64,000 nt of DNA, taken from assembly GCF_020010925.1 (NCBI RefSeq), contig NZ_JAGJBZ010000001.1, forward strand, positions 124,001 to 188,000, in the 5' to 3' direction. The notes under the pieces were generated by a model that had not been told where the DNA came from, ran no database searches, and worked only from the letters and a program-made list of their open reading frames with translations. How positions within the stretch are numbered: position 1 is the stretch's first letter; each line of letters begins with the position of its first letter. Source of the stretch: Streptomyces griseiscabiei (lineage in GTDB: Bacteria; Actinomycetota; Actinomycetes; Streptomycetales; Streptomycetaceae). Of this stretch, positions 1 to 19,822 are shown in pieces. The translations under genes and the position numbers were made by a program.

Positions 1-11699
<11,699 letters not shown>

Positions 11700-11711
11700 G
11701 GTCAGCCTTCG

Positions 11712-13196
11712 CTACTTGGCTACGGACTTGCGCCAGCCCAGATGGGCGGCCGGGTGGACCAGTACGCGGTCCGGCTGTTCGCTGCGGAGCAGGACCTTCG
11801 CGAGCCGCCGCCGGATCTCCTGGTCGTCGACGGAGGTGTCCGCGCAGTAGACGTCGAGGGTGAAGACGACCTCACCCGCGTCGTTCTCGTGGGTCCACGC
11901 CTGTGCTCCCTGGACGTCGGGGAGCGACTCGGCTATCTCGCAGACGGACCGGAGCGACACCTTCTCGCCGCGGCTCATGACAAAACTGGGCCGGCGGCCA
12001 CGGAAGTAGAGGTAGCCGTCGTCGTCTCTCTCGAACAGGTCGCCGGTACGGATCGCGGTCCTCACGGATTCCCGTGTCGCGGCCGTCGTCCCGGCGCTGT
12101 CGGGCGCGGGACCGCTGTCGCCGGGGCCTGTGTCCGTCTCGCTGGTTTCGGGCCCGGTGTCCGTCTGCCGTCGCCCGACCCTGCGGAGCATCGCCGTGTC
12201 GGTCTCGACGATCAGCTCGCCGATCCGCTCCCCCGGCTGCTCCGTGCGCAGGCGGACCTCCACACCGGGAAGCGGGAGTCCCACCGAGGGGTGGCGCCGG
12301 GGCGGCTCGCGATGGGCCGCGAGTGTGGACACCCGGGGGCCCGCCTCGGTGAGTCCGTAGGTGAGGTAGAGCTCCAGGCCGGGGTTGTGCGCCAGCAGGT
12401 CCGCCACGGACGCGGCCTCGAAGGCGTCCCCGCCCACGGTGAGCCGGCGCAGGGGTGCCGGAAGCGGGCGGCCCGTCCGGCGCCAGGTCTCGACCAGGGC
12501 CGGTGTGAGCGAGGACACCGTGACACCGTGCTCCTCGATGGTCCGGCGGTAGTTCGCCGGGGTGAACGGAGGGCCGGAGATCACCGCTCTGCCTCCGGAG
12601 ACGAGGGCCCCGAGAAGCTGGGCGACGAACGCGTACGAGTAGTGCATCGGGAGGTTGATCAGTGTGGTGTCGTCGGCGGTCTGCCCGATCGATCCCGCGT
12701 GGCGGGCCGCGTTGCGGAGCAGGGAGTCGACGTGGTGCAGACAGCCGCTGAACACGCCGGAGGTGCCGGAGGTGAGGAGGATGATCTCTCCGGGGCGCTG
12801 TGCGCGGGTGTCGGGGTGGGGCAGGGCCGCGAAGCGGGCGATCCCGCCGAGGGGGTGTGAGGTGCCGTCCCTCAGCAGCTCCGCCGGGATGCGCGGCGCG
12901 ACGAGGGCGTCGGCGCCCAGTGCCCTGGCCATCCGGTCGATCCTGGACGGCGGAGCCGACGGCGGGAGGAGCGCCGGAACCGCGCCCTGGGCCAGCAGCG
13001 CCAGCACCACGGCGGTGAACGCCCCGCCGTTCGGCATCGCCACCATGACGGTCCGTCCGGGCGCGACGCCGAGTGTGCGCAGTTCGTCCGTCAGGGTGTC
13101 GAGCGTGGGTGGACGTGCCGTGGGCTGGTCGGCGTGGACGAGGTGGTCGAGGAAGTGCTGTACGGCGCTCGCCGTGAGGGTGCCGACGGTCTTCAC
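11712..13196 (-). CDS. cfa5: Acyl-AMP ligase (adenylate-forming enzyme), Cfa5-like
   Basis: 494 aa, the usual size for an ANL-family ligase with a short C-terminal lid. Seen: phosphate-binding loop LTSGTSG at about 141-147, the YGLTEAGPR segment, RTGDL followed by a YLYFRGR hinge, and a C-terminus ending shortly after GWRK, where the family carries its catalytic lysine. The GTG start overlaps the TGA of the preceding gene (GTGA). It probably adenylates a carboxylic acid and passes it to an ACP or CoA. In coronafacic acid pathways the Cfa5 ligase is thought to activate the cyclopentenone carboxylate starter for Cfa6, which fits the gene lying directly before the PKS whose first domains are AT-ACP. 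The exact substrate is inference. Confidence 0.85.
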   Translation of the reverse strand: MKTVGTLTASAVQHFLDHLVHADQPTARPPTLDTLTDELRTLGVAPGRTVMVAMPNGGAFTAVVLALLAQGAVPALLPPSAPPSRIDRMARALGADALVAPRIPAELLRDGTSHPLGGIARFAALPHPDTRAQRPGEIILLTSGTSGVFSGCLHHVDSLLRNAARHAGSIGQTADDTTLINLPMHYSYAFVAQLLGALVSGGRAVISGPPFTPANYRRTIEEHGVTVSSLTPALVETWRRTGRPLPAPLRRLTVGGDAFEAASVADLLAHNPGLELYLTYGLTEAGPRVSTLAAHREPPRRHPSVGLPLPGVEVRLRTEQPGERIGELIVETDTAMLRRVGRRQTDTGPETSETDTGPGDSGPAPDSAGTTAATRESVRTAIRTGDLFERDDDGYLYFRGRRPSFVMSRGEKVSLRSVCEIAESLPDVQGAQAWTHENDAGEVVFTLDVYCADTSVDDQEIRRRLAKVLLRSEQPDRVLVHPAAHLGWRKSVAK

Positions 13197-13741
13197 GTCA
13201 GTCCTGCCGTCGGGTCCGAGGTGAGGATCGTGCTGGTGACGTGGTGACCCGACGCGTCCGCCCGGTGGGTCGTGACGATCACATGGCTCGCGGAGTCCTG
13301 GCGCAGCCAGGCGCGGGCCACCAGGAGCGCGGGGGGCAGACCCTTGTCCGGGGGCATCGACAGGGTCATGGTCGGTCCGCTGAGTCCGAGGAGCTGGGAG
13401 GGGAGGCTGCAGATCGAGCCCGGGTTGGCCCCCGAGAAGCGCAGCGGCGAGATACGTCCCGACGGGATCGCCTCGGCCAGTTGCCGCATGGTGTGCGTGG
13501 TGCACTGGTCGCTCACGGCAATGTGACCCACGGACCGCCGGGCCGACACGTCCGTCGGGGTGAGGACCCCGCCGCACGCGCCGAGTGCCTGTTCGACGGC
13601 ATCGAGCACGAGCCAGGAGAGCGGGTCGGCGTACAGGGATGCCTTCCGCCTCGGCGGGGTGGCGGACAGGTCGCGTGCGACGGCGACCCCCTCGCCAACG
13701 GCTTTCAGGGCATGGGTGTGCGGGGCGGGAAGTCTGTTCAT
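13193..13741 (-). CDS. cfa4: Short beta-ketoacyl synthase-like protein lacking the active cysteine, Cfa4-like
   Basis: 182 aa, less than half a ketosynthase. It resembles the N-terminal half of the thiolase fold: after GLSGPTMTLSMPPDKG, where a KS would have its TACSSS nucleophile, there is no cysteine. It is therefore unlikely to condense substrates alone and may act as a chain-length or cyclisation partner of the adjacent full ketosynthase. Its ATG overlaps the stop of that ketosynthase (ATGA), and its own stop overlaps the ligase start, so it sits inside the coupled operon. Coronafacic acid clusters carry a protein of about this size and uncertain role at this position (Cfa4). Function is inferred only from position and fold. 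Confidence 0.75.
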   Translation of the reverse strand: MNRLPAPHTHALKAVGEGVAVARDLSATPPRRKASLYADPLSWLVLDAVEQALGACGGVLTPTDVSARRSVGHIAVSDQCTTHTMRQLAEAIPSGRISPLRFSGANPGSICSLPSQLLGLSGPTMTLSMPPDKGLPPALLVARAWLRQDSASHVIVTTHRADASGHHVTSTILTSDPTAGLT

Positions 13742-14883
13742 GCCGCCGCGCCTTCCGGCCCTCGCAGGACGAGGCAGGTGTTGAAGCCGCCGAAGCCGAG
13801 CGTCACGCTGATGCCGTACCCCTGGGCGATCTTCATGGGTTGCCGGGCCGGAGCCGGCAGAGCGAGCTGCGGGATCGGGTCCCGCAGGCCGTGGACGGGG
13901 GGCGCCATGGAGGTGGCGAGGGCCTGGAGCACAGCGACCGCCTCGATGGCCCCGGTCGCGCCGAGGGTGTGCCCGAACGCCCCCTTGGTCGCGAACACCG
14001 TTGGTGGACTGGGTACTTGGGCGAACAGACGGCTGTAGGCGCGGGCTTCCACGTCGTCGTTCACCGGGGTTCCGGAGCCGTGTGCGTTGATCACGGAGAT
14101 GTCCGCCGGGGTGATGTGGGCTGTGCGCAGGGCGCGTTCGACGGCGAGGACGACGTTGGCACCGGACGGGTCGGGGGCGACGGCGCTGGCCGCGTCGTTC
14201 GAGGATGCCGCGCCTGCGAGGGTCCCGCGGGGACGGGCGCCCCGGGCGCGGGCACGTGCCGCCGGTTCGAGGACCAGGAAGGCCGCGCCCTCGCCGAGGA
14301 CGGTGCCGTTGTGCCGGGTGTCGAAGGCACGCAGTGCGTCGGGGGACAAGGTGCCCAGCCGTGAATGTCCCAGCCGTTTGCCGAGGGTGAGCACGTCCGC
14401 TCCGCCGCACACGCACAACTCCGCGGCGCCTTCCTGGAGAAGGGCGAGTGCGGTCAGTACGGCGTCCGATCCCGCGGAGCAGGCGGTGGTGACCGTCACC
14501 GGTTCCGCCACCAGTCCGACGTCCCGGACGGCGGCCGCGGACCACTGCGAGAGGGAAGCGGTTTCCGTCTGGTCGAGATGGGCGCCGTAGCTGGTTCCGA
14601 GGACCGGTACGAGGGCCGGGTCCCCGGGCTCCGTCCCCGCGTCCGTCAGCGCGGCCGACAGAGTACGGCGCGTGAGTTCGTGCTGGCGGTGCGCGGGGGG
14701 AGAGTCCAGCGGAAGGCCGGAAACGACCGCCGCCCTGGTGCTGCGCAACGGTAACGGGGAGGCGGCTTCGGTGACTCCGGAGACCTCGTCGAGAAGAAAT
14801 TCCCAGACCGGATCGAGTGCCGTTCCCAGAGCTGTGGTCCACGCCATTCCCGTGACCCAGATCGGGGAAACGGGGTTCACCAC
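13738..14883 (-). CDS. cfa3: Stand-alone beta-ketoacyl-ACP synthase (KAS II type), Cfa3-like
   Basis: 381 aa. The catalytic triad is complete: Cys135 in TTACSAGSD, His268 in NAHGSGTP and His305 in GAFGHTLGAT, with Lys300 just before. It is slightly shorter than FabF. The first two codons are both GTG (14883 and 14880); the second overlaps the stop of the upstream gene (GTGA) and may be the true start. It should perform decarboxylative Claisen condensation on the dedicated ACP of this operon. In the coronafacoyl pathway, the Cfa1-Cfa5 set builds the cyclopentenone carboxylate starter from malonate units and a dicarboxylate; that role is inferred here from gene order. Confidence 0.87.
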   Translation of the reverse strand: MVNPVSPIWVTGMAWTTALGTALDPVWEFLLDEVSGVTEAASPLPLRSTRAAVVSGLPLDSPPAHRQHELTRRTLSAALTDAGTEPGDPALVPVLGTSYGAHLDQTETASLSQWSAAAVRDVGLVAEPVTVTTACSAGSDAVLTALALLQEGAAELCVCGGADVLTLGKRLGHSRLGTLSPDALRAFDTRHNGTVLGEGAAFLVLEPAARARARGARPRGTLAGAASSNDAASAVAPDPSGANVVLAVERALRTAHITPADISVINAHGSGTPVNDDVEARAYSRLFAQVPSPPTVFATKGAFGHTLGATGAIEAVAVLQALATSMAPPVHGLRDPIPQLALPAPARQPMKIAQGYGISVTLGFGGFNTCLVLRGPEGAAA

Positions 14884-15371
14884 AGTTGCTCGCCCAGATC
14901 TGCGACCTTTGTACGTACCAAGCTGCCCCGGGTCATGGCGACAGGCTTGCCCGAGACCTCCGCGCGACAGGCGAACGTGAGGAAATTCCCACGCAGGCTC
15001 TCACACGTCGTGTTGAAGACGATCTGGTCGCCGGGAACCACGACACGAGTGAATCGGGATTTGACCGACCCGATGAGGGTGATTTCGTCGTCAGACAGTC
15101 TTGAGGTGGACAGCTGGGCCAGAATGATGGCCGACTGGGCGATCGCCTGCATCATGTGACTGGCCGGAAAGACGGCCCGTTCCGGGAAGTGGCCGGAGAT
15201 GGCGTCCGTCTGACCGGAGACGGCCATGAGGCTCTTCACGTATTCACCGGGCTCGTAGTCCAGAATCCTGTCGAGGTAGACCATGGGGTGGCGGTGCCGC
15301 AGCCAGCCCTTGAGCTCCGTGAACCCCATGGTCCTCGGCTGGCGTTCCTTGCTGTCGGTCTCCTCGGTCAT
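14877..15371 (-). CDS. cfa2: FabZ-like hotdog-fold protein, Cfa2-like, with Gln at the catalytic acid position
   Basis: 164 aa. The FabZ signatures are clear: HRHPMVYLDRI near residue 26 and SGHFPERAVFP with the catalytic His61. The helix that follows reads PASHMMQAIAQ. In FabZ the residue six positions after this Pro is the catalytic Glu (Asp in FabA), but here it is Gln75. The protein may still bind acyl-ACP, but its dehydratase chemistry is in doubt. ATG overlaps the ACP stop (ATGA), and the 3' end overlaps the ketosynthase start. Coronafacic acid clusters have a dehydratase of this size (Cfa2) thought to act during starter ring formation. Family assignment is firm; activity is not. Confidence 0.85.
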   Translation of the reverse strand: MTEETDSKERQPRTMGFTELKGWLRHRHPMVYLDRILDYEPGEYVKSLMAVSGQTDAISGHFPERAVFPASHMMQAIAQSAIILAQLSTSRLSDDEITLIGSVKSRFTRVVVPGDQIVFNTTCESLRGNFLTFACRAEVSGKPVAMTRGSLVRTKVADLGEQLW

Positions 15372-15640
15372 CGGCTGCCGGCTCCGTCCGGAGCCGGCCC
15401 GCCGAGACGTCGCACCAGCTGTGTCAGGCCTCGCACCGAGGAGAAGTTCTCCGGTCCGAAGTCTTCGTCCGATATTTTTATGTCGAAGACATATTCACAC
15501 TGGGCGCGGAGTTCACTGAATCCGAGCGAGTCGAGACCGAGGACGTCCCGAAGGCCGTCGTCGAGTTGTATCTCGGCTGGCGGAACACTCACGAAAAGGT
15601 CGTCGACCAAGATTCTCTTGATGGTTGCCTCGATGCTCAT
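15368..15640 (-). CDS. cfa1: Stand-alone acyl carrier protein, Cfa1-like
   Basis: 90 aa, typical ACP length. The phosphopantetheine site is Ser38 in GLDSLGFSEL, after an acidic helix-loop. ATG is preceded by GGAG at a 7-nt spacing, and it is the first gene of the coupled minus-strand operon. It should carry the starter intermediate for the ketosynthase, the KS-like protein and the FabZ-like protein. The extended C-terminal tail (PAPDGAGSR) is not conserved in general ACPs. About 190 bp upstream lies a PAS-LuxR type operator. The cfa1 name is by operon order. Confidence 0.9.
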   Translation of the reverse strand: MSIEATIKRILVDDLFVSVPPAEIQLDDGLRDVLGLDSLGFSELRAQCEYVFDIKISDEDFGPENFSSVRGLTQLVRRLGGPAPDGAGSR

Positions 15641-15828
15641 GAGCAGTCTCCAGGATTACCGACCGGGACGGGCGGGCGAACGGCGTGGCCGGCACCCGCA
15701 CCCACCGGCAGGAATTCGGTCAACGGTCGCCCGCGAGGACATGACTGACGGCATACGCGAGCGATTGGAAAACGGAGTTCTTCGGCGAGATCGATGCGAC
15801 CTTACAAGGTTCAAGTAGCGGGTGGCGA

Positions 15829-15844
15829 CTACGGAAATCCTTAG
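15829..15844. promoter_or_regulatory. Candidate CfaR (PAS-LuxR) operator upstream of cfa1
   Basis: The 16-mer CTACGGAAATCCTTAG matches the PimM-type PAS-LuxR consensus CTVGGGAWWTCCCBAG, as I recall it, at 14 of 16 positions, and 12 of 16 positions are self-palindromic. It lies about 190 bp before the cfa1-like start codon. The adjacent divergent gene encodes a PAS-LuxR protein, the class known to bind such sites. If the operator sits near -60, as I remember for S. scabies CfaR, transcription would begin near 15777. Confidence 0.7.
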
Positions 15845-16333
15845 TCCCGGGCGACAAAATTACCCAAACCGGACCACTTCTCCCACGATGGAAGGCATTC
15901 TTCGATTTCGCAAAGATTATGCCAATTTGTTGTCGCCGGGTAGGTCTCGCGGCACCACGACCCTCTTGACCAACTGCTACTGCGGCGAGGCAAAATGATC
16001 CGGCATCACCCGTCGGGCGGTATGACGGCCCGCCCGACGCTGCTCCCGGCCGCCCCGCGACGGCCCTCCGGGTCAGGAGAGACACAGCCCATCCCATCCC
16101 TGTAGCCACGCACCAGCGCCGGCGGGTTCCGTGGGCCCCCGAGTGAAGCGGTTACCCCGGCATCCAGGCCCCTGTGCCGCACACCGGGACACCGACAGGA
16201 CCGCGGCGGCGCGCTGCACCACTGTGCGCCGCGCGCACCCTCGCACCACCAGGAGACCTCGCATGACTGCCCCCCGAGCGGTCGGACGGCTTTTCCCCAC
16301 CTCCGTTCTCCGCACGCGAGCGGGGAGCCCAGG

Positions 16334-16498
16334 ATGAAGTTCGGACGGACCGTCAGCCTCGGCACACCACCGGTCGCGCCACGCGCCCCCCGTTTCGCCC
16401 TGCCGGAAGAGACGAGCCCTCCCCCGTACCCGATGTTCCACCGGCGCCGGCGGAACGTCGCGCTCCCGGGCTTACTCCGGCTCCCCCGAAAGAGGTAA
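16334..16498 (+). CDS. Possible 54-aa leader ORF before the PAS-LuxR gene
   Basis: An ATG-initiated frame of 54 codons, rich in Arg and Pro, ends in TAA a few bases before the regulator's TTG start. It includes one TTA codon, which in Streptomyces requires the bldA tRNA. Its third-position GC is lower than in the neighbouring real genes and the Shine-Dalgarno (AGCCCAGG) is weak. It may be a translated leader or chance. I know no family for it. Confidence 0.22.
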   Translation: MKFGRTVSLGTPPVAPRAPRFALPEETSPPPYPMFHRRRRNVALPGLLRLPRKR

Positions 16499-16502
16499 TG
16501 CC

Positions 16503-17360
16503 TTGCCCACGCTGCCCAAGGTCACGACTCTGGCCCCAGAGCCCCCCACCGCGAACCCCCGGGACCTGCCGACACCCGCCCTGCCCCCGGCGGTCGCCGC
16601 GATACTGGGCATGGTCCACCTCGACGCCGAACTGCGGGTGGTGGAAGCCAACGACACGTTCTGCGAGCAGTTCCGGCTGACACCCGCCGAGGTACGGGGA
16701 GTGTCCCTGTCGCGGTTCTTCCACCCCACGGGACGCTCCAGCCTCCAGGAACAGTTCTCCCGGCTCGTCGCGGGGCAACTGGGTGACTTCAGCGCCCCCA
16801 TGACGCTCGTGGACGGAAACCTCAGGGACCGGGACTGCCTGGTGACGGGCATCGCGCTCAACAGGGTCCCGCACGTCTACTGCACCACCGAGTGCGTCGC
16901 CGTCGCCCTGGTCGTCCCGGACACGGTCCACAGCCCTCCACTCACGCTGGCCGCCGCACCCGCGGCGCTCGCCGAGGTTCCCAGCCGCGTTCTGGAGGGA
17001 GTGGCCGCCGGGCTCTCCACCCAGCAACTGGCCACGCGGCTCGGCCTCAGCAGCCACGGCGTCGAGTACCACATCAGCGTGATGCTGAAGAAGCTGAAGG
17101 CTCCCAACCGCTCCGCGCTCGTCGCCCGCGCCTACGCGCTGGACATCCTCGTCGCGCACTGCTGGCCGCCCCGGGTCCGGCCCCAGTACATGGCGCGGTT
17201 CCAGGTGGGCACGTCCGCCTGTGCGACAGAGGCACCCGTGCCGGCCGACCGCGCCCCAGCGGCGGCCACGCACCGGTCCGACGACCTCACCGAGGTGGGC
17301 CGGCTCGCGCCGGTGTCCGCCGACGACACGGACAGTCGGCCGGAAAGGGAACACGCATGA
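16503..17360 (+). CDS. cfaR: PAS-LuxR family pathway activator, CfaR-like
   Basis: 285 aa. Residues about 36-140 form a PAS-fold sensor (VHLDAELRVVEANDTF, then FFHPTGRSSL). Residues about 155-225 form a LuxR-type helix-turn-helix (VLEGVAAGLSTQQLATRLGLSS, then VEYHISVMLKKL). A Pro/Ala-rich tail follows. TTG start with AGAGG 7 nt upstream; the nearby ATG at 16498 is out of frame. It is transcribed away from the biosynthetic operon and followed by the ThiF-like gene. PAS-LuxR proteins such as PimM, and CfaR of S. scabies, bind palindromic operators and activate polyketide or phytotoxin genes; a matching operator lies upstream of cfa1. The ligand of the PAS domain is unknown. Confidence 0.88.
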   Translation: MPTLPKVTTLAPEPPTANPRDLPTPALPPAVAAILGMVHLDAELRVVEANDTFCEQFRLTPAEVRGVSLSRFFHPTGRSSLQEQFSRLVAGQLGDFSAPMTLVDGNLRDRDCLVTGIALNRVPHVYCTTECVAVALVVPDTVHSPPLTLAAAPAALAEVPSRVLEGVAAGLSTQQLATRLGLSSHGVEYHISVMLKKLKAPNRSALVARAYALDILVAHCWPPRVRPQYMARFQVGTSACATEAPVPADRAPAAATHRSDDLTEVGRLAPVSADDTDSRPEREHA

Positions 17361-17476
17361 GCCGGACATCCTCCCGTTCCGTCTCCCCCGCCGGGGCCCT
17401 GGGCTTCGTGTCGCCGCCGTCGCAGGACGGTCCCACGGTGCGCGTCCGAGCGAACGGAGCCGGTCATGGGCGCTGA
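17357..17476 (+). CDS. Possible 39-aa ORF bridging the cfaR and thiF-like genes
   Basis: The frame starts at an ATG overlapping the regulator stop (ATGA) and ends 11 bases inside the ThiF-like gene. Such overlaps usually mark translational coupling. The peptide (starting MSRTSSRSVSPAG) is Ser/Gly-rich with no recognisable domain. It may only carry ribosomes across the 105-bp gap to the next start. Confidence 0.2.
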   Translation: MSRTSSRSVSPAGALGFVSPPSQDGPTVRVRANGAGHGR

Positions 17477-19361
17477 CACCCACCGGGCCGACATCGAAGC
17501 GGCGGCGGCCGGGGCCGAGGCCGTGAGCCGCAATGCCGACATCCTCGGCGAACGGGAGCAGGCGGCGGTGCGCGCCGCGACCGTCCTGATCGCGGGGTGC
17601 GGCGGCGGGGGCGGGGTGGTCGAGCCGCTGACCCGGCTCGGGGTGCTGCGCTTCCGGCTCGCCGACCCCGACCGCTTCGACGTCTCGAACCTGAACCGGC
17701 AGGCCTGCGTCCGGGCCGACGTGGGCCGCTCCAAGCCCGAGGCCATCGCGGACCGGGTGCGCGCGCTCAACCCCTCGGCCGACGTGACCGTCTACGCCCA
17801 GGGTCTGACCCTGGAGAACCTCGACGAGGCGCTCGACGGGGCCCACATCGTCTTCGACGGAATCGACCCGACGATGTCGGCCTGGGTCAAGTACCAGCTG
17901 CACGAGCGGGCGGCCCGGCGGGGCATTCCCGTCCTGGCCGGCATGGACTTCGGCGGGAAGCCGACGCTGTACGTCTTCGACTACCGGCGCAATCCGGTGC
18001 CGTTCTACGGCAGGGCGAGCGCCGAGGCGCACCGTGAGAACCGCCTCTGGGAATCCATGCGTTGGACCGGCAGCACCCATGTCCCCAGTGATTTCCTGCC
18101 CGTCCAGGCCAATCGGTTCACCCACGGGGGCACCTGGCCCCAGATCGGCTACTGCGTCCTCGGCCTCGCCACCCTGACCACCAGGACGGTCGTGGACGTG
18201 CTGATGAACCGCAGGACGCGGCACGTCGTCACCATGGACGTGCACGCCGCGGTCATGTCCCGCCCGGCCGCCCTGATCCACCGGGCGCGGATGCCGGTGG
18301 AACTGGTGAGAACCCGTCGGGCGCTACGTGCGGCGGCCCGGCGCGGCCCGCGCCCGGAGCCGGTCTCACCACAGCTCCCGCGCCCACTGCCCGAGCGGCT
18401 GGCCACGGTGCTCGGCGGTGCCCGGCTCGCGCCTTCCGCCTACAACGCGCAGCCCTGGCGGTTCGAAATCCTCGACGACCGCACGGTCCGGCTCGCTCCC
18501 GACCCGGAGCGCTGGCCCGCCGCCGACCGGGACCCACTGGGCTGGGCGGAAAGCCTCGGCTGCGCTCTGGGTTCCATGACCTACCTGGCGCACGGCGAGT
18601 GGGAACCCCGGCCGGACCGCCGGGACGAGGCGCGTGACAGTGTCGGCCGGTTCCACTGCGACCGTCTGAGCGACGATGTCCTCCCCCGGCAGGGAGCGGT
18701 CGGCCTGCGCGCCACCCATCGGGAGGACCTGCTGCGCAGCCCTCTGGACCAGGCCACGGCCAAGCGGATCGAGTTGCTGTGCGGCGAACGGAACCTCACC
18801 CTCGACGTGGTCAGCGGGCCTGCCGCCCTGACCCGGCTAGCCCGGACGCGGCTCGACGCGTCCCTGGCCGACGATCAGGTGCGTGATGCCCGGCTCCGGG
18901 CCTGGCTGCGCGCACGCGCGCGCGGTGAGAAGGGCCGCTCCTCCTTCGGGGATGCGAAGGACCTGCTCGGCCGCTCGGGCACGACCGGCGCCCTGGCCCA
19001 CGCCCTGACGGGTGAGGTGCTGCCGCGCGCGCTGGCCCGCCCGCTGGGCGCGGCGGCGGCGCGCGCGGAGGCCCGGAGGCTGCGCAACTGCGGCGCCGTG
19101 CTCGTCCTGCGCGGTCCTCGCCGGACCGTCGCCGACCGCGTCGACGCGGGAGCCGCGCTGATGCACATCTGGCTCACCCTGACGGAGGCCGGATACGCGG
19201 CCCAGCCGCTGGGGGGCGAGTTCGGCCGCGAGGTGGCAGGACTCGACCCGGACGGGGACGACGAGATCCTGGCGGTCCTGCGCGCCGGACGGGCCACGGC
19301 GACCCCGCTCCACCGTGTCACGCGCTGCCCGGTCGAGGCCTCCGTGCGGTGGGACACGTAG
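17466..19361 (+). CDS. ThiF/E1-like adenylating domain fused to a nitroreductase-like domain (ORF1-like)
   Basis: 631 aa. Residues about 35-290 are ThiF/MoeB/E1-like: nucleotide loop IAGCGGGGG, then DPDRFDVSNLNRQ, the E1 signature for ATP and ubiquitin-like partners. The CxxC zinc pairs of classic ThiF/MoeB are not evident. Residues about 330-625 look like a flavin nitroreductase (ARLAPSAYNAQPWRFE early, LRNCGAVLVL and GYAAQPLGGEF late). ATG start, no strong ribosome site of its own. Streptomyces coronafacoyl clusters pair cfaR with a ThiF-family orf1 reported to boost activation, which is the basis for linking it to the pathway. No ubiquitin-like or sulfur-carrier protein is encoded nearby, so its substrate is unknown. 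Confidence 0.85.
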   Translation: MGADTHRADIEAAAAGAEAVSRNADILGEREQAAVRAATVLIAGCGGGGGVVEPLTRLGVLRFRLADPDRFDVSNLNRQACVRADVGRSKPEAIADRVRALNPSADVTVYAQGLTLENLDEALDGAHIVFDGIDPTMSAWVKYQLHERAARRGIPVLAGMDFGGKPTLYVFDYRRNPVPFYGRASAEAHRENRLWESMRWTGSTHVPSDFLPVQANRFTHGGTWPQIGYCVLGLATLTTRTVVDVLMNRRTRHVVTMDVHAAVMSRPAALIHRARMPVELVRTRRALRAAARRGPRPEPVSPQLPRPLPERLATVLGGARLAPSAYNAQPWRFEILDDRTVRLAPDPERWPAADRDPLGWAESLGCALGSMTYLAHGEWEPRPDRRDEARDSVGRFHCDRLSDDVLPRQGAVGLRATHREDLLRSPLDQATAKRIELLCGERNLTLDVVSGPAALTRLARTRLDASLADDQVRDARLRAWLRARARGEKGRSSFGDAKDLLGRSGTTGALAHALTGEVLPRALARPLGAAAARAEARRLRNCGAVLVLRGPRRTVADRVDAGAALMHIWLTLTEAGYAAQPLGGEFGREVAGLDPDGDDEILAVLRAGRATATPLHRVTRCPVEASVRWDT

Positions 19362-19822
19362 CCCGCGCGACCAGCGGCTCGTCGTGAACGGCACCCTCCG
19401 TCACGGCTGCTGACGACATGGGGTGCCCCGCGTCGGGGACCGCGGACGCGGGGCACCCGCTCCGAGGCAGGGGAACGCGGCCCGTAGTGTGGCCCCACCT
19501 CGTCCGGCGCGAGGGGCGGGCGCCCGCCCCCCGGCCGGTCTTCGTCCACCGGCTGGGGGCCACGCGGGCCCGCCCCGCTGGTGCGGGCCGCCCGGCCGGC
19601 ACCCGGCCGACTCCGTACGGCAAGGCGCGGCCGGCGTCGCCGAGTTGCCGGTGCATCCCGAGCTCCCGATGCCCGGAGTGCGTCTCTTTTCAGCCATGCC
19701 GCGTCCCTGCGCGGAAAGGTACTTCCATAGAGGGGCATGCACCTGACATTTTGCTTCCACCATTCGTTTCGTACGGCCCGGCCGGTGCGCTCCGCACGGC
19801 CGGGCCGTCTCCGGAGGACGCA
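19362..19822. other. Intergenic region between the cfa-like locus and the protease gene
   Basis: 461 bp. It contains the strong hairpin at 19421-19458. After it, the sequence is ordinary high-GC DNA until an AT-richer patch at about 19725-19775 (ACATTTTGCTTCC, TTCGTTTCGTACGG) that may hold the protease promoter. I see no gene here; upstream extension of the protease frame lacks a signal-peptide start. Confidence 0.55.
19421..19458 (+). terminator. Perfect 14-bp inverted repeat after the ThiF-like gene
   Basis: GGGTGCCCCGCGTC at 19421-19434 pairs perfectly with GACGCGGGGCACCC at 19445-19458 across a 10-nt loop. It lies 60 bp after the ThiF-like stop. There is no T-run, as is common for actinobacterial terminators. 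It marks a plausible right border of the cfa-like cluster. Confidence 0.7.

Larger units (their letters stand above)
15641..16502. other. Divergent intergenic region between the cfa1-like operon and the PAS-LuxR gene
   Basis: 862 bp without a confident gene. It holds the candidate PAS-LuxR operator at 15829-15844 and an AT-richer stretch around 15800-15930, unusual for this genome, as expected for promoters. A short plus-strand ORF (16334-16498) ends five bases before the regulator start. Longer minus-strand ORFs across 15720-16441 read as Arg/Gly-rich noise and have no ribosome site I can recognise. I could not identify a convincing -10/-35 pair for cfa1, which would suit activator dependence. 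Confidence 0.6.

Noticed and set aside
16498..16680. ATG at 16498 as start of cfaR
   Set aside because: It is out of frame with the PAS-LuxR domains; the in-frame TTG at 16503 has a proper ribosome site.
16353..18281. 642-aa minus-strand ORF across cfaR and the ThiF-like gene
   Set aside because: Low-complexity shadow; both plus-strand proteins have clear domains and ribosome sites.
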